Shown here: positions 7,503 through 14,810 of the stretch, piece by piece
Layout: every line of letters begins with the position of its first letter
Numbering within the stretch: position 1 is the first letter of the stretch
Assembly: GCA_035656495.1 (NCBI GenBank)
Contig: DASRSL010000177.1
Location: 1 to 30,641, forward strand
Direction of reading: 5' to 3'
Source of the DNA: Roseiarcus sp035656495
GTDB taxonomy: Bacteria > Pseudomonadota > Alphaproteobacteria > Rhizobiales > Beijerinckiaceae
Length of the DNA stretch: 30,641 nucleotides
Made by a program: the position numbers and the translations under genes
Notes under the pieces: model-generated
What the model was told of the DNA's origin: nothing
The model's database searches: none
What the model saw: only the letters and a program-made list of their open reading frames with translations

Positions 7503-7765
7503 CTGCTTCCCGCGACCTCGGTACTCATCCGGATCGATTTCGGGAATGAACGCATTGGTTTTCCAGTTGAATGAAATATTTGGTCCTTCCCTGCCGCGAA
7601 GCAAAAAGAACCTTCGCAAGGAATGACGATCCCACCATTGTCCTCAACAAGCTCCACCATGTTCTCGATCGGCCCAGACGGAAGCATTTTCTGAAATTCA
7701 GCAACTTCTAGGTCAAACTGAGACTCGACCAAAAAAGACTCAGATAGCGCCGCCTTCGCCAGAGG
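7503..7765 (-). pseudogene. Possible decayed coding remnant on the minus strand
   Basis: On the minus strand, about 7762-7620 reads as a protein-like string including VAEFQKMLPSGPIENMV and ELVEDNGGIVIPC. From about 7600 a different frame carries on with GPNISFNWKTNAFIPEIDP and DEYRGRGKQ. The change falls near a TTTTT run at about 7590. SGPIENMVELVEDNGGIVIP recalls the segment ahead of the HExxH motif in ImmA/IrrE-type peptidases, but no HExxH is present. I treat this as a possible frameshifted remnant; it could be chance. Confidence 0.3.
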
Positions 7766-7772
7766 GGATAAA

Positions 7773-7925
7773 ATGACCCCGAGCGCTGGCGCAGCCGCGC
7801 CGAGGAACCTCGCATGATCGCCGAGCAAATTGATCGATCGCGACGCAATCGCAACGATGCTCAAGGTGGCCGAGCAATATGAAGAATTGGCCAAAAAGGC
7901 TGAACGCCGCCGTCTTGTTAAATAG
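7773..7925 (+). pseudogene. Small conserved hypothetical gene broken by two compensating frameshifts
   Basis: An ATG at 7773 is preceded by a good ribosome binding site (AGAGGGG, 7761-7767). Its own frame gives only about 14 residues before a TGA at 7815. From about 7778 to 7835 another frame reads PERWRSRAEEPRMIAEQ. The original frame then gives MLKVAEQYEELAKKAERR to the TAG at 7923-7925. Joined together these match a very common Hyphomicrobiales family of about 50-60 residues (DPExWRxRAEEARxxAEQ...MLxIAxxYExLAxRAE). One base seems lost in the CCCC run at 7777-7780. One base, or a GATC tandem copy near 7832-7840, seems gained. A sequencing error cannot be excluded. Confidence 0.65.
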
Positions 7926-8337
7926 ACTGCCAGCTATGTCAATCGCCCTGCAAAACGCCGCGGCATCGGGGCAACGCCGCGACCGACGTCGAGGCGCGCT
8001 CAAGTTTTCGGATAGGCTCAGGCCGCGCGACTCCGTTTGTTCCCGCATGCAAGATCTTCTCGAATTAGCGATCCAAATTCTTGCGGCCGCAAATCGGCCG
8101 AGGTCAGCGATGCAGGCGCGGCGCGACGAGAACCCGATGGCGTCTGTTCATTCAGCTTCCCGCGTCATTCTACGTTCCCCTTGCAAGATTCTCAGCCGAT
8201 CCTCTTTCGGGCGGAATGGAACGCATCCGTACCGCGGCAGGTTATAGCGCCGCCAACGGCGCCAGCGTCATTGGGCTCGACAATGTCGCGCCGATGGGTC
8301 TCCAAAGCTTCGCCATTGCGGGGCATCGAAGGGTGGA
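7926..8337. other. 412-base stretch without a supported gene
   Basis: This lies between the broken small gene and the CheB-type gene. The plus-strand frames are open but show no family-like pattern. A short helical-looking piece (MQDLLELAIQILAAANRP, from about 8047) is not extended by anything recognisable. I see no repeats or RNA gene. Confidence 0.5.
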
Positions 8338-9330
8338 ATGCAAGAAAGCGGCGACCGCGTCATTTGCATCGGCGGCTCGCTTGGGGCGATCGCCGCAGTG
8401 ATGGAGTTCTGCGGGACGCTTTCGCGTGACATTCCCGCCGCCATCTGCGTCGCGATCCATACCGGCGCCCGGGGCCCGAATCTCCTCGCGGAGATTTTCG
8501 GAAAGAAGTGCCCGCTTCCCTTCGCCATCGCTGCGGATGAGCAGAAGCTCGAGGTTGGCCGAGCCTATGTCGCGCCGCGCGACCGGCACCTGATCGTCCG
8601 GGACGGAGCCCTTCGTCTCGGTATAGGCCCAAGGGAGAACCTGTCTCGGCCAGCAGTCGATCCGCTGTTCCGCTCCGTCGGCGTCAGCCATGGATCGCGC
8701 GCAGTCGGCGTCGTGCTCACCGGCCTGCTGGATGACGGCGCGGCGGGGCTCGCCGATCTCAAGCGGTGCGGCGGCGTGACGGTCGTGCAGAACCCGGGCG
8801 ACGCGGAGGCGCCCGACATGCCGCTTGCCGCCTTGCGGGCGAGCGACGTCGACTATCGCGCGCCTCTTCATGAGCTTGGCTCGCTCCTGGATAAGCTGGT
8901 CCGGATGCCGTTCGGGCCTTCGCCGCCTGCGCCCGCCGACGTCCGGTTCGAGGTCGAGATTGCGCTTGGTCGCTCGATCGGGGCGGACGATGTGGCGCAA
9001 CTGGGCGACCCGGCGCCCCTCTCGTGCCCCGATTGCGGCGGCGTCCTTTCTCAGGTGCGGCGCTCGCCGCCGCTGAGGTTTCGCTGTCAGGTCGGACATG
9101 CATACACGGCGGAGTGGCTCGAATCCAAGCAGGAAACGTCGGTCGACGAGGCCCTGCGCGTGGCGTTGCGCATCGCCGAGGAGCGGGCGATGCTGGCGCG
9201 GAAGATGGCAGCGGAGGCGAGACAGGAGGGACGGAACGCCGCCGCCCTGTTGTTCGAGAAGACGGCCAAGGAGAGCCGCGCCCATGTCGAGACGGTGCGC
9301 AACGCAATCGGAGGGCGCTGCAAGACGTGA
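8338..9330 (+). CDS. Stand-alone CheB-type methylesterase with zinc-ribbon-like tail
   Basis: A 330-residue cytoplasmic protein. Residues 5-190 are a CheB methylesterase domain with no receiver: Ser14 in GGSLGA, His41 in VAIHTGARG and Asp133 in TGLLDDGAAG sit where the CheB triad belongs. The usual GASTGG is replaced by GGSLGA. Residues 230-254 hold Cys230-x2-Cys233 and Cys250-x3-His254 (LSCPDCGG, FRCQVGHAYT), a zinc-ribbon-like element known from a subgroup of CheB-like proteins. A helical tail follows (265-325). The ATG at 8338 is preceded by GAAGGGTGGA. There are no receptor, CheA or CheY genes nearby, so a role in flagellar chemotaxis is not implied. Its target is unknown; the CheB-CheR fusion at 2244-5885 is the only related gene in the window. 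Confidence 0.9.
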   Translation: MQESGDRVICIGGSLGAIAAVMEFCGTLSRDIPAAICVAIHTGARGPNLLAEIFGKKCPLPFAIAADEQKLEVGRAYVAPRDRHLIVRDGALRLGIGPRENLSRPAVDPLFRSVGVSHGSRAVGVVLTGLLDDGAAGLADLKRCGGVTVVQNPGDAEAPDMPLAALRASDVDYRAPLHELGSLLDKLVRMPFGPSPPAPADVRFEVEIALGRSIGADDVAQLGDPAPLSCPDCGGVLSQVRRSPPLRFRCQVGHAYTAEWLESKQETSVDEALRVALRIAEERAMLARKMAAEARQEGRNAAALLFEKTAKESRAHVETVRNAIGGRCKT

Positions 9331-9692
9331 ACTGTCATCCGAATCCTGACGAAACAAGCAACCTGACGGCGCCCCTTCCACCGCCCTTCGGGCGGTCCCC
9401 CTCCCCCGCAAGCGGGGAAGGATAGGCGGAGACGCCGGCCATATCCTCCCCCGTGAAGCGTTTGCGGAACGGGGAAGGGGGACCACGCGTAGCGTGGTCG
9501 AGGGGGCATGCCGTGAAACCGACGGCGGATCGGCAGTTACTCATCGGGACGAACTTCCGGCCAAGCGGGAATTCGCCATGGCCGAACCCCATACGAGCTC
9601 GGCCATGACGAGGAGAGCGACGCCCGGAGTTGGCTTTGCAATATCCAGGCTAGGCGGCGTCGCTCACGAGGCTTTCGACGGTGGTCAACCTA
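9331..9692. other. 362-base intergenic region with clustered hairpins
   Basis: No gene is seen here. The first half (9381-9499) is a run of GC palindromes listed separately. The second half (about 9500-9690) is unique sequence with no protein-like frame that I can support. Confidence 0.5.
9381..9499. repeat. Cluster of three GC palindromes after the CheB-type gene
   Basis: Three stem-loops in a row: CCGCCC-TTC-GGGCGG (9381-9395), CCCCGC-AA-GCGGGG (9404-9417) and GACCACGC-GTA-GCGTGGTC (9481-9499). C-rich (9446-9452) and G-rich (9474-9480) runs flank the last one and can extend the pairing. The middle stem is a shortened form of the 26-base palindrome at 6272 and 24578. The cluster sits between convergent genes and may help end transcription from both sides. 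Confidence 0.65.
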
Positions 9693-10100
9693 TCAGTCGA
9701 CAAACGGCGCCACCCCGATGTTCTTCGGCTCGACCCGTTCGGCGACGCCGCGCGCCAGGTTGCGATAGTGCTCCTCGAACTGCCGCTGGGCCTCCTCGAG
9801 CCACAGAAGGACGCGATCGGCCTGCTCGGTCGGCAGGCCCCTTTTCCTCAGCGTCGCAAGGACCCGGACCTGGCGCTCGATGCACGCCCGGCCCCCGCGG
9901 ACATGCCGCAGAGCCATGCGCAATTCGGTTTCAGCCGCGGGGCGCATCGGGCGTTTGATCCAGACTATTGGATCCCGAGAAGCGTCTGCAGCGCCGGCCG
10001 CCTCGGCCGAGGCGCAGACCCACACGGCCGGGAAACGCCTCAGGTTCGCCTCGCCGGCGCTTTCGGGGTCGTTGCCACGATCCCAGTCGTCCTCGTTCAT
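9693..10100 (-). CDS. Helical conserved hypothetical protein (paralogue of 6306-6542)
   Basis: A 135-residue soluble protein. Residues 1-50 are a variable, polar N-terminal part. Residues 55-120 match the small protein at 6306-6542: ALRHVRGGRACIERQVRVL, then ATLRKRGLPTEQADRVLLWL and EEAQRQFEEHYRNL. The ATG at 10100-10098 has GAGAGGA five bases upstream, which supports this start even though the paralogue is much shorter. The family is uncharacterised. The gene is convergent with the CheB-type gene, with a cluster of hairpins between them. Function unknown. Confidence 0.75.
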   Translation of the reverse strand: MNEDDWDRGNDPESAGEANLRRFPAVWVCASAEAAGAADASRDPIVWIKRPMRPAAETELRMALRHVRGGRACIERQVRVLATLRKRGLPTEQADRVLLWLEEAQRQFEEHYRNLARGVAERVEPKNIGVAPFVD

Positions 10101-10670
10101 CCGTTCCTCTCAAAGTCAGCGTCGACCACGTCATTGGCCCCGTTGCGCCTCGCGCCGCGCTCGACCGGGGACCGCCCGGACACAAGGAGATTCTAGTCGG
10201 GTAGGCGGCGAAATTGTGGACCAGCGGCGCGAGACGTCCGTGAAGTCCTTTCCGCAACAAATGGATAATGCTCGGCAATCCGTCAATGCAGGGCTGACCT
10301 GGTTTTTCTGCAAAGGCCAATCCAGTCGGAAGAGCTCGCGATCGACCACCCCTGGCGCGTTTCGACGCTCGCCTGAGCGCCCAAGGACCTTTGCAGACGC
10401 CCGGAAAACGCCGGACCGGCGAGCGCATCAGGCACGAGTTATCCCTGCATTTTGCCGAACAGGGAACTTCAATTCTCTGATGGGCCAAATAATGTCCCTG
10501 TTCGGCCGCGTAGGGAATTTTCGCGGAATCGCCTGGAATCGTAGGGCTTTTCTGGGCGGCTTTTGCCCAAATCGGCCGAAAAACAAAAGAGTCGCTGCTA
10601 TTTTCCCGGCGGCAGGGAATCGGCCGCGCTCCAGCTTCGGCATTCCGCGGTCGGACGGCGACCCCTCGTT
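10101..10670. other. 570-base non-coding stretch after the glycogen operon
   Basis: No gene is supported. From about 10430 to 10640 the sequence is more AT-rich than its surroundings and contains several AGGGAA/GGGAAT words and an inverted repeat (10454-10506). Similar GGGAA-rich stretches are known to recur between genes in alphaproteobacteria, which suggests an interspersed repeat fragment. The minus-strand frame through it codes only a short Lys/Arg-rich string. Confidence 0.5.
10454..10506. repeat. 12-base perfect inverted repeat in the GGGAA-rich element
   Basis: GCCGAACAGGGA (10454-10465) and its exact reverse complement TCCCTGTTCGGC (10495-10506) flank a 29-base loop. Further AGGGAA-type words follow at about 10512-10517 (TAGGGAATTTT) and 10613-10619 (GCAGGGAATC). 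This may be the core of an interspersed non-coding element. Confidence 0.6.
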
Positions 10671-13600
10671 CTAGCTCCGCCCCTTGGCCAGCGCCGCGAC
10701 GATCTCCCGCGCCCGTCGGCCGGCGAAGGCCGAGGCGACGTCGGGGCTGAGCCTGATCCGCCAGTTCGGGCGCTCGCGGTCGGTGCCGGGCAGGTTGGTG
10801 GCGACCGCCTCGCCGATGAGATCGTCGAACTGGGCGCTGGCGAGGAGCGAGGCCGAGCCGCCGATCAGCGCGTGGGCGGCCGCGGCGGTCGCGTCGTCGA
10901 GCGGGGCGTCCTCGGGCGGCGCCGAGGCGATGAGCTCGGCGGAGAGCAGGGCCGCGACCAGGCCCCGCTTTTCCTCGCGCCGCGCCGCGATCGCCTCGCC
11001 CGCAGCGCGCAGCGTGATGAGCCCGAGGGTCAGCTTCTCGGCGATGTCCGCGCCCCCCCACCAGCCCGCGAGCGTCGGGAGATCGTGGGTCGCGACGCAC
11101 GCCGCCGACAGCGGCGGATAGGCGGCGGTCGGCGAGACCTCGGCGCCCCTGCGCTCGAACCACAGCACCCGCATCCCGAAAATGTTCGCCCGCGTCAGCC
11201 GGGGTCGGAATCCCTCGGGCACCGTGCCGAGATCCTCGCCGACCACCATGCAGCGGGCGCGCCGGCTCTCGAGCGCGATATGGCCGATGAGATCGTCGAG
11301 CGGATAGGCCAAATAGGCGCCGTCCGCCGGCCTCGCGCCCTCGGGAATGAGGAAGAGGCGCTGGAGGCCCATCGCATGATCGATGCGCAGCATCCCGGCG
11401 TGCCGCATGTTGGCCTCATAGAGCGCGCCGAGCGACTCCCAACCCTCGCGCGCGCCGGCCAGCGGATCGGGCGCGGGCAGGTTCCAGTTCTGGCCCTGGA
11501 CGGAAAAGGGGTCGGGCGGGGCGCCGATCGACGCGCCCTGCGCCAGGGCGCCGGCGCGCGCCCAGGCCTCCGCCCCGTCGGGCGCGGCGCCGACGGCGAG
11601 GTCGCGGTAGAAGCCGATCTCGAGGCCGCGCTGGCGCGCGCGCGCAGCCGCGCCCGCCAGCTGACGGTCGGCGAGCCACTGGCAGAAGAGCGCGAAGTCG
11701 AACGCGTCGCGGTCTTTCGCGATGGCGTTCTCGATCGCGCTGGCGTCGCCGCCGCGCAAAGCAGCCGGCCACGACCGCCAGTCGGCGCCGGCTTCCCCGG
11801 CGGCGATCGCCTGGAACCCTGCGAAGCGCCGCAGCGCCGCGCCGCCGGCTTCGACGAAGGCGCGATGCTCGGCGCAGACCGGATCCGTCGGCCGCGCGCG
11901 CCGGGCGCGCTCGAAAGCCGCATGGAGCGCCTCGAGCGCCGCGCGCTTGAACTTCCACACCGCCGGATAGTCGACGAGCGTCGCCGCCGCGGCCGCCGAT
12001 ATCGCCGGCGCGACGGCGCCGAGCGCCGTTTCGAGCGCCTCGTCCCGCGGCAGGCCGGCGTCGAGAACGTCGATCAGCATCGGATCGAGAAAGCGACGGT
12101 CCGACGGATGGTAGGGGCTCGCCCGCTCGCGGTCGTGCGGGAACAGCATATGCATCGGGCTCACCCCGAAATAGGCCGCTCCGCCGCCGCCTGCCGCCTC
12201 GCCTGAAAACGCCAGCGTCGAGAAGTCGCCGATTCCCTGGTCGCCGGCGCGACGCAGAGCATAGAGCATCGCCGTGACCCCAAAGCGCTTGTGCTCGGCC
12301 GAGGGCGCGTAGCATTCCGGCGGCGCGACCGTGATCCGGCAGTCGACGCCGTCGACGAGCAGGCGATGGCGGCCGATCGGCAAGTCCGGAAGCGCCAGCG
12401 CCCGCTCGTCGACCGAGCGGCCGTCCGGAAGGTCGCTGCGCTCGCCGTCGCCGGCGCCGACGCGCCATTCGAGAATCCTCCCGTCCTCGCATTCGATCCG
12501 GGCTTCGCAGCCTTGTCGCGCGTCGCGCAGCGGCGCTGCAAGCGGCCGGTCAGCGCGCAGCACCAGCGAATAGGGGACGCGCCGCCGGCGCGTCTCGTGG
12601 AGGACGCGGGTCAGGCTTTCGCGCGCCTGCGCTTCGCTAGCCGCCTCGAGCCCGAGCGACGCGAGGAGCGCGATCTTGGTTTCCGGGGAGACGATGGTGC
12701 GTTTGCCGCCGACGTCCCACCAGTCGCCGGCGATTCCGGCGGCGCCCGCAAGGGCGTCGACGGTCGCGGCGATGGGCGGACCGCTGCGAGGTCCGCCGCC
12801 GGCAAGAGCGGCTTCGGCGAGGATGAGGCACGAGCGGGCAGGGAGCCGCCGACGGTCGGCGATGACGAGCGGGCGCTCCGGCGCCTCGGGATCGTGAGTG
12901 TCGACGAGCAGGCGCCACGCCGTGCCCGGACGAGGCTCGGGCAGGTTGAGCTCCGTCTCCTCGTTCGACCTGTTCATGGCGACCGCGACGCGGTCGACGC
13001 CGCCGTCATGCGGGGCGGCGAAGACCGCGACCAGCGGCTGGTCGGCGGGCTCGTTCCATGCCGACGGAATCATCGGCCCGTCGGCGTCGCGCCATTCGAC
13101 GTCGGGCAGGCCCGACGCGTCGAACGGCCCGCCGGTCAGAAAGGCGCCGCGCGACAAGGCGGGGTGGGCGCGGCGCGCCCTGGCGAGCCGCCGGACGAAG
13201 GCAATCAGGGAGGCGTCGGCATCGCTCCAGCGAAGGGCGGTCGTCGCGTTGTCCTGAGCGTAGGCGTTGTTGTTGCCCCCCTGGCTGAAGCCGAGCTCGG
13301 AGCCCATCGCCACCATGGGCGTTCCGCGCGAGGCGAACAACAGCGTCAGGAGGTTGCGCTGGTCGCGCGACCGCGCTGCGACGATCGCCGGGTCGTCGCT
13401 CGGCCCCTCGACGCCGTTGTTCCAGGAGTAATTCGCGTCGGTTCCGTCCCGGCTGTGCTCGCCATTCGCCTCGTTGTGCTTCTTGTCGTACGAGACCAGG
13501 TCAGCGAGAGTGAAGCCGTCGTGCGCGACGACAAAGTTGACGCTCTTCGAGGGCGCGGCGGCGTGCGCGAACACGTCGTACGAGCCGGCCATGCGGGTGG

Positions 13601-14810
13601 CGATCTCGCCGCGCATGCCGGGGTCGCCGCGCCAGAAGCGGCGTGCGGCGTCGCGGAAGCGGTCATTCCATTCCGCGAAGGCGGGGCCGAAGGAGCCGAG
13701 CCGGTAGCCGCCCGGGCCGACATCCCAGGGTTCGGCGATGAGCCGCGCTCGCCGGAGAACCGGGTCTTCGGCCAGGGCCCGGAAGAACGGCGCGTCGGGG
13801 TCGAAGCCGCCCGGTCCGCGACCGAGAGCGGTCGCAAGGTCGAAACGGAAGCCGTCGATCCCTCCATGAATCATCCATCGCCTGAGCGCTCCGATCGCCA
13901 TGCCGACGACAATCGGGCGGTCGAGCGCGAGGCAATTGCCGGTGCCCGCGTCATTGACGTAGAGCGCCGGATTCTGCGGGTCGAGACGGAACCAGGCCGC
14001 GTTGTCGAGACCGCGGAACGAGAGGGTCGGGCCGAACTGGTCGCTTTCTCCGTTATGGTTGAAAACGACATCGAGGATCGCTTCCATCCCCGCGGCGTGC
14101 AGCGCGTCGGTCGCCCCCCTGACCTCGGTCCAGCCGCCTGGAGCCAGACGCGGATCCGGCGAGCCGAACACCACCGGATTGTAACCCCAGGCGTTCGCCA
14201 GGCCGAGCGGCGGCAAGTGGCGCTCGTCGACGAAGGGGTCGGCCGGCATGATCTCGACCGCCGTGACCCCGAGACCGGCCAGATGTGCGATCGAGGCCGG
14301 ATGGGCCAGTCCGGCGAAAGTTGCGCGGGCGCTTTCCGGGACCGCAGGATTGAGGCGCGAGAAGCCGCGCAGATTGAGTTCGTAAATGACGAGCGATTCG
14401 TCGGCGGTCCGCTTGCCGCCCGCTTCTCCCTCGGGCGGCGCGCCGGCGATCGCCTTCGGCGCATGAGGGCCGCTGTCCTTTCCGAAAGCGAACATCGAGG
14501 GATGCAGCCGGAAAGGCCGGTCGAAACGGAACGCGTAGGGGTCGGCGAGCAGCTTGGAGACGTCGAAACGCTGCCCACGCGCGGGATCGTAGGGCCCCTG
14601 AACGCGGAAACCGTAGCGCGCGCCCTCGCCGAAGCCCGGCGCAAGGCCGCGAAACGCTCCGTCCTCGCCACGGTTCATCGCGGCGCGAAAGACTTCGCGG
14701 TCGCCATCGTAAAGGCAAAGAAAAGCTGTCTCGGCGTTCGGCAGCGCGAGCGCCGCTACGAGCCCCTGCGGCGAGACGACGACCCCGAGGCTCCCCGCCG
14801 ATCCGCTCAT
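10671..14810 (-). CDS. glgX-malQ: Fused glycogen debranching enzyme GlgX and 4-alpha-glucanotransferase MalQ
   Basis: A single 1379-residue protein. Residues 1-665 are GlgX: an N-terminal CBM48-like part (RYGFRVQGPYDPARGQRF, 65-82) and a GH13 barrel with DVVFNHNGE (247-255), nucleophile Asp324 in GFRFDLA, acid/base Glu360 in LIAEPWD and Asp431 in VAHDGFT. Residues 680-1379 are MalQ (GH77): GDQGIGDF (856-863), GQNWNLP (1106-1112), Asp1144 in LRIDHAMGL, Glu1192 in GEDLGTVP and Asp1243 in THDLPT. The join (about 665-680) is a short Ala/Gly/Pro linker with no stop or new start. GlgX cuts the short branches left by phosphorylase; MalQ rebuilds the released oligosaccharides. Both halves have complete catalytic sets and near-normal lengths. 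The ATG at 14810 overlaps the glgA stop by four bases (ATGA), so translation is probably coupled. Confidence 0.95.
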   Translation of the reverse strand: MSGSAGSLGVVVSPQGLVAALALPNAETAFLCLYDGDREVFRAAMNRGEDGAFRGLAPGFGEGARYGFRVQGPYDPARGQRFDVSKLLADPYAFRFDRPFRLHPSMFAFGKDSGPHAPKAIAGAPPEGEAGGKRTADESLVIYELNLRGFSRLNPAVPESARATFAGLAHPASIAHLAGLGVTAVEIMPADPFVDERHLPPLGLANAWGYNPVVFGSPDPRLAPGGWTEVRGATDALHAAGMEAILDVVFNHNGESDQFGPTLSFRGLDNAAWFRLDPQNPALYVNDAGTGNCLALDRPIVVGMAIGALRRWMIHGGIDGFRFDLATALGRGPGGFDPDAPFFRALAEDPVLRRARLIAEPWDVGPGGYRLGSFGPAFAEWNDRFRDAARRFWRGDPGMRGEIATRMAGSYDVFAHAAAPSKSVNFVVAHDGFTLADLVSYDKKHNEANGEHSRDGTDANYSWNNGVEGPSDDPAIVAARSRDQRNLLTLLFASRGTPMVAMGSELGFSQGGNNNAYAQDNATTALRWSDADASLIAFVRRLARARRAHPALSRGAFLTGGPFDASGLPDVEWRDADGPMIPSAWNEPADQPLVAVFAAPHDGGVDRVAVAMNRSNEETELNLPEPRPGTAWRLLVDTHDPEAPERPLVIADRRRLPARSCLILAEAALAGGGPRSGPPIAATVDALAGAAGIAGDWWDVGGKRTIVSPETKIALLASLGLEAASEAQARESLTRVLHETRRRRVPYSLVLRADRPLAAPLRDARQGCEARIECEDGRILEWRVGAGDGERSDLPDGRSVDERALALPDLPIGRHRLLVDGVDCRITVAPPECYAPSAEHKRFGVTAMLYALRRAGDQGIGDFSTLAFSGEAAGGGGAAYFGVSPMHMLFPHDRERASPYHPSDRRFLDPMLIDVLDAGLPRDEALETALGAVAPAISAAAAATLVDYPAVWKFKRAALEALHAAFERARRARPTDPVCAEHRAFVEAGGAALRRFAGFQAIAAGEAGADWRSWPAALRGGDASAIENAIAKDRDAFDFALFCQWLADRQLAGAAARARQRGLEIGFYRDLAVGAAPDGAEAWARAGALAQGASIGAPPDPFSVQGQNWNLPAPDPLAGAREGWESLGALYEANMRHAGMLRIDHAMGLQRLFLIPEGARPADGAYLAYPLDDLIGHIALESRRARCMVVGEDLGTVPEGFRPRLTRANIFGMRVLWFERRGAEVSPTAAYPPLSAACVATHDLPTLAGWWGGADIAEKLTLGLITLRAAGEAIAARREEKRGLVAALLSAELIASAPPEDAPLDDATAAAAHALIGGSASLLASAQFDDLIGEAVATNLPGTDRERPNWRIRLSPDVASAFAGRRAREIVAALAKGRS

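Noticed and set aside
9620..9665. Possible IS terminal-repeat remnant (TTTGCAATATCCAGGCTAGG)
   Set aside because: Only one end, no transposase and no matching partner repeat in the window.
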